NCBI GenBank assembly: GCA_007449985.2
Contig: VIIQ02000581.1
Coordinates: 62,001 to 126,000, forward strand
Source of the DNA: Desmodesmus armatus
Lineage: Eukaryota; Chlorophyta; Chlorophyceae; Sphaeropleales; Scenedesmaceae
Length of the DNA: 64,000 nucleotides
Direction of reading: 5' to 3'
Shown: positions 1 through 10,900 of the stretch, piece by piece
Position numbering within the stretch: position 1 is the stretch's first letter
Layout of the letters: every line of letters starts with the position of its first letter
Made by a program: the position numbers and the translations under genes
Notes under the pieces: model-generated
Told to the model about the DNA's origin: nothing
Database searches by the model: none
The model's input: only the letters and a program-made list of their open reading frames with translations

Positions 1-15
1 CTTGAAGCAAAGTTC

Positions 16-104
16 AGTACACATAGTGCTAGCCCTACTGCACACGCTCAGCATACATAGTGCTGCACACGTTCAAAACACATCGTGCTAGCCCTACTGC
101 ACAC
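16..104. repeat. Two-copy 30-bp direct repeat in an intron
   Basis: A block ending in gtgctagccctactgcacac occurs at 16-45 and again, with two or three changes, at 75-104. It lies in the intron upstream of the first visible exon of the dehydroquinate synthase gene. No coding potential was recognised in bases 1-161. Confidence 0.6.
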
Positions 105-161
105 TGTGTACACCCTGGAGCTCAACCCGTATGACATACACCTGCTTTGTGTGTGCTGCAG

Positions 162-1661
162 GGTTACGCCTGTGGGCATGGGTGACCGTGTGTGTGTGGA
201 CCTGTGCTCGTTGCTGCGCCCAGGGAGGGCATGCTGGTCGGCTCCTTCGCCCGTGCACTCTTCCTGGTGCACTCAGAGGTGGGTGCTGCTGCTGCAGCTG
301 CTGCTGCTGCTGCTTACGCTGTGCCCCTGCCTCATGCAGCAGTGCAACAAGCTCCAACAAGTGTGCATTGAGTGACACTGGGTGCAAGCAAGCCCCAGTC
401 CGTTCCCGTCTGATGTTTCTGCGATCATACTGCTAGCCGTGACTGCTACTAGTGGTACTAGTTGTAGTCACATTTGTAGGCCTGCTTGGACGCTAGCTAC
501 CTGGCGACTACTGGTACTTCTATCATGCAGCCGATAGCAGTAGGGCGACTGCCGGGCACCGTGCCCGGTTGCCTCCGGTTGTGACAACTGCCAAGTGTGA
601 GGGCACCAGCTGCCAGAGCTTGGACGGGGGGTAAACCAGAGAGTGTCGGCAGCTTGCAGACTACCCATGCGAACCAGCAACACCACAAGGCACCCCAACA
701 CAGAGGCCCATATGCACACCCCATCACTAGAACGCACCATGCATCTCCATCCCCAGACTTGCCCGGTGTACATGAGCATCACCCTGCTCACTTTGCAGTT
801 TGTGTTCTTCTTCATTTGTCTGTCAATGGCCTGTGGTCACAATGCCTGCAGTGCATGGAAAGCCAGTACATCAACTCGCGGCCATTCAGGGTGAACGCGG
901 GTGCAGTACACGCATACGTACAAGCCCCAAACGGCAAGACGGCGTACCTGTCTGAACTGCGCAGTGGGAGTGAGGTGCTGGTGGCGGATGCGGCGGGGCG
1001 GACGCGCACTGCGGTCGTCGGCCGATGCAAGGTGGAAGTTCGGCCCATGGTGAGTCAACTAGTCCAGCACTGCATGGCATGCCCTTGGCGCTGCTGGCGT
1101 GTTGCTGTTGTAGGCCTCAGGCATGTTCCCTTTCTCGAAAGTGCAGTTTTCAATGATGATGAAGAAGCGTACAGGGATGGTGCTGCACTGGTTGTAGAGC
1201 AAGAGCTGCTTGCCCAGCTGGAATGCGTCCAGTCCTGCCGGCGCAGCACTGATGCTGCATTGCCCCGCCAAAGTTTTGTTGCTTGGCGCTTAGCTTGCTG
1301 ATTGACTTCGTTACGTACTAACTCTCCCGTGCTGGTTGGTTGCACGCAGATGTTGATTGAAGCCGAGACGGAGGATGGGGCCCGTCACAGCACGCTGCTG
1401 CAGAATGCAGAGACTGTCAGGCTGGTGTGCCCAGCAAGCTGTAGCAGCAGCAGCAGTACCAGCAGGGAAGGCAGTAGCAGCAGCATCAGTAGAGGAGGCA
1501 CTGGCAGCCAGTCTGTTCAGGCTGTGAGTGCAGGTGCTGATCAGTCATGGCAAGCGGTGTCTGTGTCTGCATTGCAACCTGGGCAGCGGGTGTTGCTGCT
1601 GATGCAAGAGGGTGCACGGCACACGGGCATCAGCATACAGGAGCAGATAAAAGAGTGCTGA
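162..1661 (+). CDS. 3-dehydroquinate synthase type II, C-terminal part (partial at window edge)
   Basis: This is the C-terminal part of the archaeal-type (DHQS-II) enzyme, which forms 3-dehydroquinate for the shikimate pathway and aromatic amino acids. In photosynthetic eukaryotes it is expected in the plastid; that location is inferred. Exons are 162-278, 852-1049 and 1350-1661, with consistent phases. Exon 1 encodes GDRVCVDLCSLLRPG then GMLVGSFARALFLVHSE. Exon 2 encodes RPFRVNAGAVHAY, GKTAYLSEL and RTAVVGRCKVEVRPM. Exon 3 encodes LLQNAETVRLV and ends near GARHTGISIQEQIKEC. These blocks match the family in order. A serine-rich insertion sits after the LVCP segment of exon 3. Exon 1 needs one extra G near 222-227 to join its two halves, so the assembly carries a -1 frameshift there. 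The N-terminal half lies upstream of the window. Confidence 0.88.
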
Positions 1662-2571
1662 AGTCCGTGCTGATCATGAGTTCTTTCATGACGCCAGTTG
1701 GCTTGCTGGGGTTGTTTGTTGCTGCACTTCGCTTGCTGCATGTTGGTCTGGGCGCTGGGCACCTCATGGAATATGGGGTATCAATATGCGTAGTGCACGC
1801 CTGGGAGGCGTTGTCTCAGGCCTTCCCCACAAATTTGCTTGGCTTGTGTGTAAGGCACTGCTGTGTGGGTGGCCAGCTGGTGGGAGTCCCCACATCATGG
1901 CAATGCATTGTGCCAGCCCTAGTCATTGCTGGCTGGGGCATGCCTTGCCTGCCTGTGTTGTGCTACGCAGGCCTTCCCTGTGGGCACAGTGTTGTTGAGA
2001 GTGGCGATGCTGCTTTTCGGCCGCTTATCTGCTCTGTCGCCTTGCGTTCAACGTCAGGATGGAGTCACTCCACTGGAGTGACATTGTATCTGCAGGTTGG
2101 GACATCTCACTGGCACGCGGGAGCCTGTCCCGACCTGTTGCAGAAGCCTTTGATGACCTTACTGCATGCACCCTTGTACAAGGTGCTGCATGAAAGGCAA
2201 GGGTTGCACCCGCTTGATGTGTGCTACCCCCCCCCCCCCCCCCATATGCATACAGGGGGCCCACTGTACCATGCCCCCCCACCACCACCGCTGCATCGTT
2301 GGTGGGCTTGTCTTGAAACCTATCCGCTGCAGACAGTGCGTTTTAACAGGCTGCACACGTAAAGCAAGGATCCAACAGCCCTTTCCCTCACCCAGCTGTT
2401 GTCATTTTCAAGGTTGGGTTCTGCTGACTTGACTTCACACAACGTTGGTGCATCAGCAACTTTGATTTTGCTGTTTACTTCATATGTTGTTGCTGGTGCA
2501 TTCTGAGTTGTTTGCAGCAGCAGCACTGACAGCAGCAGCATTGCTCACTTGGGCTCAAAGCTGCCGACGAG
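1662..2571. other. Intergenic spacer with poly-C tract
   Basis: Between the dehydroquinate synthase stop and the next predicted start I see no conserved coding segment. The stretch holds a long uninterrupted C tract near 2227-2243, and a TGTAA near 1850 could serve the upstream gene's 3' end. Confidence 0.4.
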
Positions 2572-5500
2572 ATGGCCGCTGGCCTGCTTGCACAGTCTAT
2601 AGTGAGGGAGTTTCATGGGCTCGTGTCACCCCAGCAGCAGGGCAACCCACCGTGGAAGCTGTCTGGACCCGATCAGCAGCGCCAGTGGACGTGCGTGCTC
2701 CAAGTTCGGCCCCTGCAACCCCTATGTACCGGTGGCACGTTCACCAGCAAACACAAGCATCAGGTGCGTCCTTCTCCTTCTGCACTCCTCCTCTTTCCCC
2801 TGCTGCTGCCCCCCCTGAGAGCATGACACATGCATCCAAGCCCAGTGGACGTGCTGACATGTGGTGTGTACCTTTCTTTGTGCAGGGAAGTGCAGTCAGC
2901 CATGTGTGTGAGAGGTTTCTGCAGCACCTGGTGGACAGCGGGCTGCTGACCATGAGCTGGAGGCACTGGCCATCAGACACCTGGTTGCAGGAGGGAGGTG
3001 AGCAGGCCTCAACAGCACAGGCCGCAAAGAGGTTGAACTTAGTTGTACTGCAGACCTTTCACCAGCATATACCTGGCTTGTGCTGCCTTTCTGACCGTCT
3101 TTTGACAGCATTTAATCGCATCCAGCAGCACCTTGAGGTCACACGCACAGTGACGACAGCGCACAAGATTCCTCTGGGTGGCTCTCCCTACAACCCAAGC
3201 ATTCCAGTATGTCATGATGAACAGCCACCTCTCAAGGCGCATGCACTGACTGTTGTGCCATCGCTGCTGCTGCCACCGTTGCTGCCATCATGCTGTCCCC
3301 ACCTGCAGCTCCTGATGTGCTGAGGTTCCTGATGCTGACATGCGCCCTGACAAAACCAGGCTGGGTGGGACGCGGGGCACTGCTCAACATCAGGGGGGTG
3401 CCGCCCCAAGCACGCCAAACGGTAAGCTTTTTCTTGATATGCAGCAGCTTGCGCTGGTGTAGTGCACTAAAGTGCTTTTCCTGCATACATTTCAGGAGAA
3501 TCAGCTCCATGTAGGGCATAGGACTTTCTTCAGGAATTTTCTCGCAGTTTGGAACTTCATGCCGGTATTCCTCTAGGTCTGGTGTTGACATCCTGCTGGG
3601 CACCTTTGGTTATGCATATGCATGCTTGCAAGTGCCCACCTGACTCATGGGTGTGATTGCAAGATTGCTGACGTCGCCCCTGTTGTGCGCTGTGCTGTTT
3701 GCCACCGTGCTGGCATGTTACCTGCAGGCTCATGCTGTGCTGGACCAGCTGGTGCAGCAGGGGCTGCTGCAGGAAAACCCCACAAGCAAACAGCTGTCAG
3801 TAGCGCGGCGCCACCAGCAGCAGCCCCCGCCACAGCAGCAGTATGCGGCTCAACCACCCGCATACCAGCAGCAGCTTGTAGCTCCAAAGATAGAGGAGCA
3901 GCCCTACCAGCAGCAGCCCTACCAACAGCCACAGCAGCAGCAGCAGCTGCCACCACAGCAGCAGTATCAGCAGTTTGTGCAGGCACCGCAAGGGTATCAG
4001 GACCCCCAGCAGCAGCAGCAGCAGCAGCAGTACCAGGCCGTGCAGGATCAGGGCCAGCAGCAGCAGCAGCCTGTGCAGGTCATATACGTTGATGGTCCTC
4101 AGTCGGGCCAACAGCAGCATGCAGGACAGCAGATGTACGTTGCACCTGCCCAGCAGCAGCCCCAGTGGGCGCCACAGCAGCAGCCACAGCAGCAGGTGGT
4201 GTACCAACAGCAGCAACCACAGCAGCAGTACATGCCGGACGGTGGTGTGGTGTATCAGCAGGTGCCGGAGCAGGCTGCTGTGCAGCAGCAGCAGGTGACG
4301 TATGTGGATGCTGCTACCCTGCAGCCCGTGATGCAGGATGTGAACGGTCATGTGCAGTACGTGCAGCACCAGCAGCCACTGCAGCAGCAGCAGCAGCCAG
4401 CAGCTCTCTACCAGCAGCCTTTGCACCAGCAGCAGCAGCAAACGCCAGCAGCACTCTACCAACAAGTGCAGCACCCACCAAGCCAGGCCCAGGTTCTGGT
4501 GACAGGGGACCCCTATGCTCCTGCGCAGGTCTACGCAGTGGAGCAGCCTCCACAGCAACAGGTGCAGTACCAGCCCCAGCCTCTGCTCTCGCCGCCACAG
4601 CAGCAGCAGCAGCAGCAGCAGTCAACGTACGTGACACCGGCACCACCACCTGGCGCTGTGCTAGTCAGCGGCCCTCCCTCAAACACCTACGCCCCCTTGG
4701 CAGCAGCAGGCTACCCCCCAGCTGCAGTCGATGCAAGCATACCGCAGCAGCTACCGGCTGCGGCAGGAGGCTACATACAGCAGCAGCAGCAGGGCTTCAA
4801 CGTGGCAGGCCAGCCACCACCCCGCCAGCAGCCGCCACCGCCACAGCAGCAGCAGCCACAGTCCGGGTGGGGATCGTACAGTAGCACACCCCAACCCCGT
4901 CCCATGCAGCAGCAGCAGAGGCAGTTTCCTGGCGGTGGGGGAAGTGGCGGCAGCAGCAGTGGTGGAAAGCGCCCATGGGGAGCAGCGGCAGCAGCAGCAG
5001 GAGGACCTGGTGCTAGTCCCCGTGGGGGTGTGGCAGGAGGGTACGGCAGGGGCAGTCCCGGATCTCAGGGTTTCAGGGGTCCGGCAGCAGCAGCAGGAGG
5101 GCCGGGCCCTGCACCCCCCAAGCGGCCTAGGTTTGAGGCTGGGAGCCCTGCAGGACAGCAGCAGCAGCGGCAGCAGCAGCAGCAGCCCCCTCCCATCACC
5201 TGGGGTCATGACAGGACGCCGGCAAGGATTCAGCAGCAGCTCTCTCCACAGCAGCAGCAGCAGCGGCACCATCAGCAGCAGCAACAGCTGCAGCAGCAGC
5301 AGGCTGCCATGGTGCGTCAGCAGCAGCAACAGCAGATGCAGGGGGCGCGGGGCAGGGACGCATTCCTAGGGTCTTCCCAGCCAGGGTTCTATCAGCGGCC
5401 TGGCTCGGCAGGAGCAGCAGCAGGGCCTATGGGGGGGTATGGAGGGGGTCCGCAGGGGTACCCTACCCCTTTGGGGGGTGGCAGAGCCCCTATGGGACTT

Positions 5501-6253
5501 GGGAACTGGCAGGGGGCTGGGGTTTCGGGAGGCAGGGGTGCAAGGGATGCTCCCGGGAATCAACGCATCACGAAGCAAGGGCCAGCAGCGGCAGCAGGGT
5601 GGGGAGGTGACCGGAGTGGCAGGGAAGACTCTGGCAAGTCTGGCGGGAAGGCAGCTGCGGCTCCTGGTCCCCCTGCCACCGGCATTGCAGCAGCAGCAGC
5701 TGCTGCGCTGCTAGCACCGCGGGCTAAGCCAGCAGGCAACAAGAGAAGCTTTCCAAACAAGGGCAGTTCTCCAGCAGCAGCAGCAGCAGCAGCAGCGGGG
5801 GCAGATGGTGAGGGTGATGTGTTGCGCATGACCAAGAGGCAGCGGCAGCAGCAGCGGGTGACGCAGGCAGCAGCAGGGCCGCTGAGTGCTGCTGCCCTGA
5901 GGAAGCTGGTGGTGTCGGAGCTGTGCGATGCAGCACCCAATGCTGTGCTGGTCAAGCAGCTGCGACAGCGCTATGAGCCTGGGCTGGTGCTGGGAGGCGG
6001 GAACAATTCTGGCGGGAAAGGTTGTGGCGGGAAAGCGGCCAGCGGGAACGGCAAGGGGAAGGAGGAAGGCGGGAAGAAGGGTGAGGGTGGGGGGAAGAAG
6101 CAGGGCGGGAATGAGCCCGGGGGTAGGGATGTTGCTGCGCTGCTAGCACACCTGCAGCAGGCGGGGCGTGTGGAGGTTTTTTCCATCCCAGGGAAGGCGG
6201 TGTGGAGTGGTATGCCCGCTGGTTGGAGGATGACTGGGCGGTGGAGTTGGTGA
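2572..6253 (+). CDS. Glutamine-rich protein of unknown function
   Basis: Predicted protein of about 980 residues from exons 2572-2763, 2886-2997, 3309-3421 and 3728-6253; the phases agree throughout. The ATG at 2572 is the first in frame and has GCC after it. The N-terminal ~140 residues look globular and helical (for example HVCERFLQHLVDSGLL and HAVLDQLVQQGLLQEN, which could be winged-helix-like). A very long Gln/Pro/Gly-rich low-complexity region follows, built from CAG runs. The C-terminus returns to a helical segment beginning AAALRKLVVSELCDAAPNAV, then a Gly/Lys-rich insert, then ALLAHLQQAGRVEVF. That pattern could be a split winged-helix or LOTUS-like fold, but no family was identified. 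Polar low complexity suggests an RNA- or transcription-related role; this is inference only. Confidence 0.55.
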
Positions 6254-7672
6254 GCGGCATGGCACGGCATGAATAGGGTGGCGAGGGTGCTGTCTCAAGG
6301 GGGTTTGGGCGGCTGCCGTGGTGCCGCACTGATGCAGCCATGCATTCGAAAGGCTGGCACGTTACGAGTAGGGTGGCAAGCCTACTGCTTGGAGGGGTTA
6401 TGGCGGCTGCCGAGCTGTCAGGCTGATGTAGCCATGCATTCCAAGGGGTTGACGGGATTGGGCAGCTGCTGGTTTGATGCAGCCGTGCTTTCCATAGGCT
6501 GGGTCAGCAGCAGTGGGGTTGGGCCAGTCAGGGTGTCGCAAAGGCGTGCTTACTGGACCGCAACCAGCGCGAGGAACTTGGCAGGGTGCTCCCCGAGGGT
6601 GGTTTGACGGCGCCGGACCTCGATTTACGCCAGTGTTGCTCCATAGACGGATTTGCTTGTTCAAGGTGGCTCAGCATGGCAGGCACTGCACGAGCGCAGC
6701 CTGGGAAGGCTGCTGCTTGACAGGGTGGACGGCTGCATTGCTGCAAGTCGTGCCTTGGGGTGGTGTAGTGTGACTGTTTGTTTTTTCCGCTACTTCACCT
6801 GTCGCAACAGTCACAGGAGGGAGTCAGCAGTAGGAGCGTCACTCGGCAGTGCTTTGCTTGTGAAGGTGACCTGGCAGTGCCTTATTTGGGGGTTGCTGCG
6901 GCTTGACAGGGTGGACGGCAGCCTTGCTGCAAGTTGTGCCTTCTGGTGTTTTTGAGTGACTTTCTGGTCATACCGTTGCTACAAGTGTCTCAACGATCAC
7001 AGGCTGGGTCTATAGCGGTGGGTTGTTGATGCCTGGAGCCAGCAGAAGGCCAGTGTTGCGACACTGAGGTCATTAATGTTCAAGGACTGCACGTGGCGCC
7101 TGTGTGGCATCAAAAGTCAGGCTTACATTGACGTGTTTGAGCAGGGTGTGGTGTTGTGCAGGATGGTTTGCTGGCTTTGAAAGCCATTGAAAGGCACGGT
7201 GCCGTGTCTGAACGCCAGTTGTGCCTGGGTGGGTAGCGGAGGCAAGGTGTCCACTGAGGCCAGTTAACAGTCTCATAAACCTCATTAACATTGCCAGGCT
7301 GTTCCTCAACCAAGCCATCAAAGATACATATGATTTGATAGCACACATGAGTACACTCCATCACCCATCAAGCCCACAGCAAGCTGCACAAATCGCAATC
7401 AGGCACGGCAGCTGCTGCCAACACAGCACCCTCACAGCCTGTTGGACAGTGCCTCCCTGCCCTGGCTAGCTGCCAAAACCATACTAATACTGATAGGGAT
7501 GGTGATACTGACCTTGACAGATTGAAGCCCTGCCCAGCACTAGCCAGCGAGCACAGTTTGCTCATGCATGAAAACAAACAGCTGTACATAGCATGCATGC
7601 ACCAGCCGCAACAGAAGGCCACACTGCCCACCCAGCAGATGTGCTGTAGTCAGCATTGCTGCAAGAATTGGT
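6254..7672. repeat. Intergenic region of degenerate local repeats
   Basis: No conserved protein was found here. Degenerate repeated blocks are visible: gatgcagccatgcattcgaa-like units at 6331, 6424 and 6476, and a roughly 45-bp block beginning cttgacagggtggacggc at about 6716 and again at about 6902. These look like decayed tandem repeats. Confidence 0.5.
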
Positions 7673-7790
7673 TGGGGGGGCCCGAAGCTCGTCTAGCTTC
7701 AGCTGCACATGCATATGCATCACCAACCACTTCTTTTTGTTGGCAGACACGGCAGTTTCAGCCTCTGCGATCTTACTACAATGCTGCATG
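7673..7790 (-). repeat. Dispersed ~115-bp repeat, copy 1
   Basis: On the minus strand this segment matches segments at 32621-32720 (+) and 57261-57375 (+). The shared core includes gatcgcagaggctgaa, then gccgtgtctg, aagaagtgg and, in copies 1 and 3, ctagacgagct. Copies 1 and 3 can be read through in one frame (KIAEAE, then EKKWL or KKKWL). The family is short, interspersed and in both orientations, so it may be a small mobile element or a dispersed gene fragment. Confidence 0.6.
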
Positions 7791-7900
7791 AATAGTTGAC
7801 CTGACTGTCAATGGACCAAAAAGCTTCAAACTGCAGCCCCAGGCTGTTCACACTGTGAACTTCATACCCACCCCACTTTGGCTCTCACTCTCTCTCTCCC

Positions 7901-10900
7901 TCACTCCAGCCACACAGTGATCACATCATTGCCGCTCTCATAGTCAACCAGTGGCTTGGTAAGGTCCAATTTCTCACCCACTGCTGACTCGACCATCTCT
8001 TCAAAGTTCACACCAGCAACCTACGAGCGGCACAAATGGCAACATAGCATTGGCTACGTGTATGTAATGGAGGGGGGGGGGGCGAAAAGGGGGGGGAGCG
8101 GGCTGTATGTGGGGGATGTTGATGTTCAAGTGGTTGCATGTGTTTGACAAATACACACACAAGATGCATGCAAGACATCTTGCGGCACGTGTGCTTGACT
8201 CGGCAGCTGTCCTGATCTACTTCAACTTGTGGACTTGGGCCTAGGCAGCTCGTAGTGCAAGCCATCCACGTCCAGTTAGTACTGTACGCATGCGCAGTGG
8301 TATCAAAATCGCCGCTCGATATGACTGACGCGTCGGCCCCTACCTGAGGAATGAGTGCTGTGAGCCCCCCTATGAAGCCAGCTGGGATGCGTGTCTCAAG
8401 CTTCATCATGTTGGTGCGCTTGTCCCTGCAAGTACACACAGAGGGGGGGGGGGGAGGGGGGCAGTCGCAGATCAGCAACAGCTCAAGCGCTTGCTAGCAA
8501 GCTGAAGCAAAGTGTGTGCATGTGCCAAGATGCTGGTGCGCTTGTGCCTTGCAGGACAGACAAGAAGGTGGGAGAGTGTGGTTGAGGAGCAAGTGGTCCC
8601 ACACCAGCACAACACATGCGTGCTGACCATTGGCATGGTGAATTGGGCGTGAGACATTTGGAAAAACCACCCCAACTGCAGATACACAACATGTATCGAC
8701 ATGTGACACGACCACGGAAAAGAAAAGTGCGCACCCCCGCCTTCACTCACTTGACAGTCATCCCCTCACTCGACTCACTCCCTCACACTCCCCGCCCTCA
8801 CTCACTTGATGTTCACCCTGAAGAACTTGCTGCGCCGGAAGGCATCCCAACGTGCCTGCCGCTCCTCGTCACTGTAACGCTGACCATCAGGACCCACTGC
8901 CAATGAGAAGCTGCTGCTGCCGCCACTGCTGCCGCCACTGCTGCCACTGCTGCCGCCGCTGCTGCTGCTGCTGCCGGGGGTGGCACCACCTCATCCGCCT
9001 CTACCACACTCAGGTCTGCTGCAGTAGCATCTGCTGCTGCTGCTGCTGCTGTGGCGGCGGCGGCGGCTGTGGCGGCTGCTGCTGGCTGGGATGATGCACT
9101 GGGTTGCGGCGGCTGCGTCGTGCTGCTGCTGCTGCTGCTGGCGGGAGGTGTGCTTGGGGGTGGTGCTGAGGGTGGTGATGTGCTGCTGGGGGTGGGGGGT
9201 GAGGCTGGCAGCTTGACAGCATACCGCTCCTCCTCCTCAAAGTACTCCTGCAAAATGTGGGCACAGCAATGCAGCATTATTTTTTTTTGCGCAGCACTCC
9301 AGTAGGAACAGCAGCAAACTAGCTGGCTATGGCTGCGTTCCCGCAAGCCGGTTTTCAAAAGCTGCACTAGTTCAGGATACTGTTGGCTGCACTGCACTTC
9401 ACGGAAGCTAGCTGACCAGGTGCCGGAGGTACAACACTCACCGGAAAACCCACAGCCATCTGAATGTCCACAAAAGTGCCCATCTCCCTAACACCAGGCA
9501 CGCGCCCTGACTTGAGTCCTTTCAGTGCATCCTCCATCGCTCTTATTGACACCCCCAGCAGGGACAGGGGGTAAGCCACGAGGCTAAAGCCCAGGGTCTG
9601 GAGCTCCTCCGGGGATAGGATGGGGGTCTTGCCGCCACCCTCCAACATGTTCGCCATCTGGCAGCAGTGGCAGCAGTGGCAACAGTGATGGCAAAAGCAG
9701 TGGCAGCGGGTGAGTGAGTGAACCGTTCACTAGGCTAGGTCTTGGAGCTCCTCAGGGGGGAGGATGGGGGTTTTGCCACCACCCTCCAGCATGTTGGCCA
9801 TCTGGTGGCAGCAGTGACAGCAGTGACAGCAGTAAGCGAGTGAGTTAACCTTAGGGCCTGGAGGTCCTCAGGGAAGGATAGGAGTCTTGCCGCCGCCCTC
9901 TAGCATGTTGCCATCTGGTGGCAGTGGCAGCAGCAATGGCAGCTGCAATGGCAGCAGCGGCGGCAGCAGCAGTGGCAGCACTGACTGAGTGAGTAAACCC
10001 TAGCGTCTGAGCTCCTCGGGGCCAGGAAGGGGTTCTTGCCGCCTCCCTCCCTCAAGCATGTTGGCCACCTGGTGGCAGCAGAACGCAGCCGCGCATTCAC
10101 GTCACACATCAGTGATAACTGCATAGGCTCGTGGTGGTGCACAATGTCACTGGACGCCGGTTATGTGAATCAAGATGGCAGCAATAGTCCACAGAACTGA
10201 CAGTCAGTGACAATGTGCACCACCACAAGCCTATGCGCCCTCGTTGCTGTGGGAGTTGGAGGGAATGCGCGTTTGGATATGCCTCAGGTCGGGGAGGGGA
10301 GGTCAACAAAAACAAGATGTGCTGCCGCTCCCTGCAAGTCACTGAAACACACCGATTGTCCTCAACTCTGGCCAAGGCGTCTACAAACTGGCAACAACTC
10401 CCAGTCCGTCTCCCTTCACCTCCCTGGCTTGCCCCTTCATGCTGTGCCTTATCCCAACACCACATCCAGTCTCAGCCCCCCTCCCCTCATTGTAATGTGG
10501 GGGTGTCCCCCCCCCCCTCTCCCCCGGGCACCCCCCCTCCCCCCTCTCCCCCGGGCACCCCCCCCCCCCGCCCCCTCCCCCCCCTCCCCCGGGCACGCCC
10601 CCCCCCCCCCCCGGCACCCCCCCTCTCCTTTGTGCGAAATGTGTCCCTCACCTTGGGCAGTCGTGCTGCTGCTCCCCCCGGTTGTTGAAGGCCCTCATCT
10701 CCTCAACACTGGCGAGGGCATCAATGAACAGGATGTCGGCACCAGCATCGGCAAAGGCAGACGCACGCCACAACGCCTCCTCAAGGGATTCCGCCTGGCG
10801 GGCGTCTGAACGGGCCAGGATCAGGATGTCCGCACCCTCATCCCTGAAAGGTGGGGTGCGGGGCAGTTGGGCCGCAAAAAGGTTTCACTCAGTCCAGCTC

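Noticed and set aside
3797..4558. 253-codon Leu-rich minus-strand frame
   Set aside because: It is the complement of the CAG-rich coding region of the glutamine-rich gene; poly-Leu from CTG repeats is not a membrane protein.
8800..10090. CRISPR-like array from repeated blocks
   Set aside because: The repeats are decayed copies of exon 7 plus GCN runs, of unequal spacing, in an intron-rich eukaryotic gene.
10381..10617. Gly-rich minus-strand frame and Pro-rich plus-strand frames
   Set aside because: They are produced by intronic C/G tracts between PEP-mutase exons 6 and 7.
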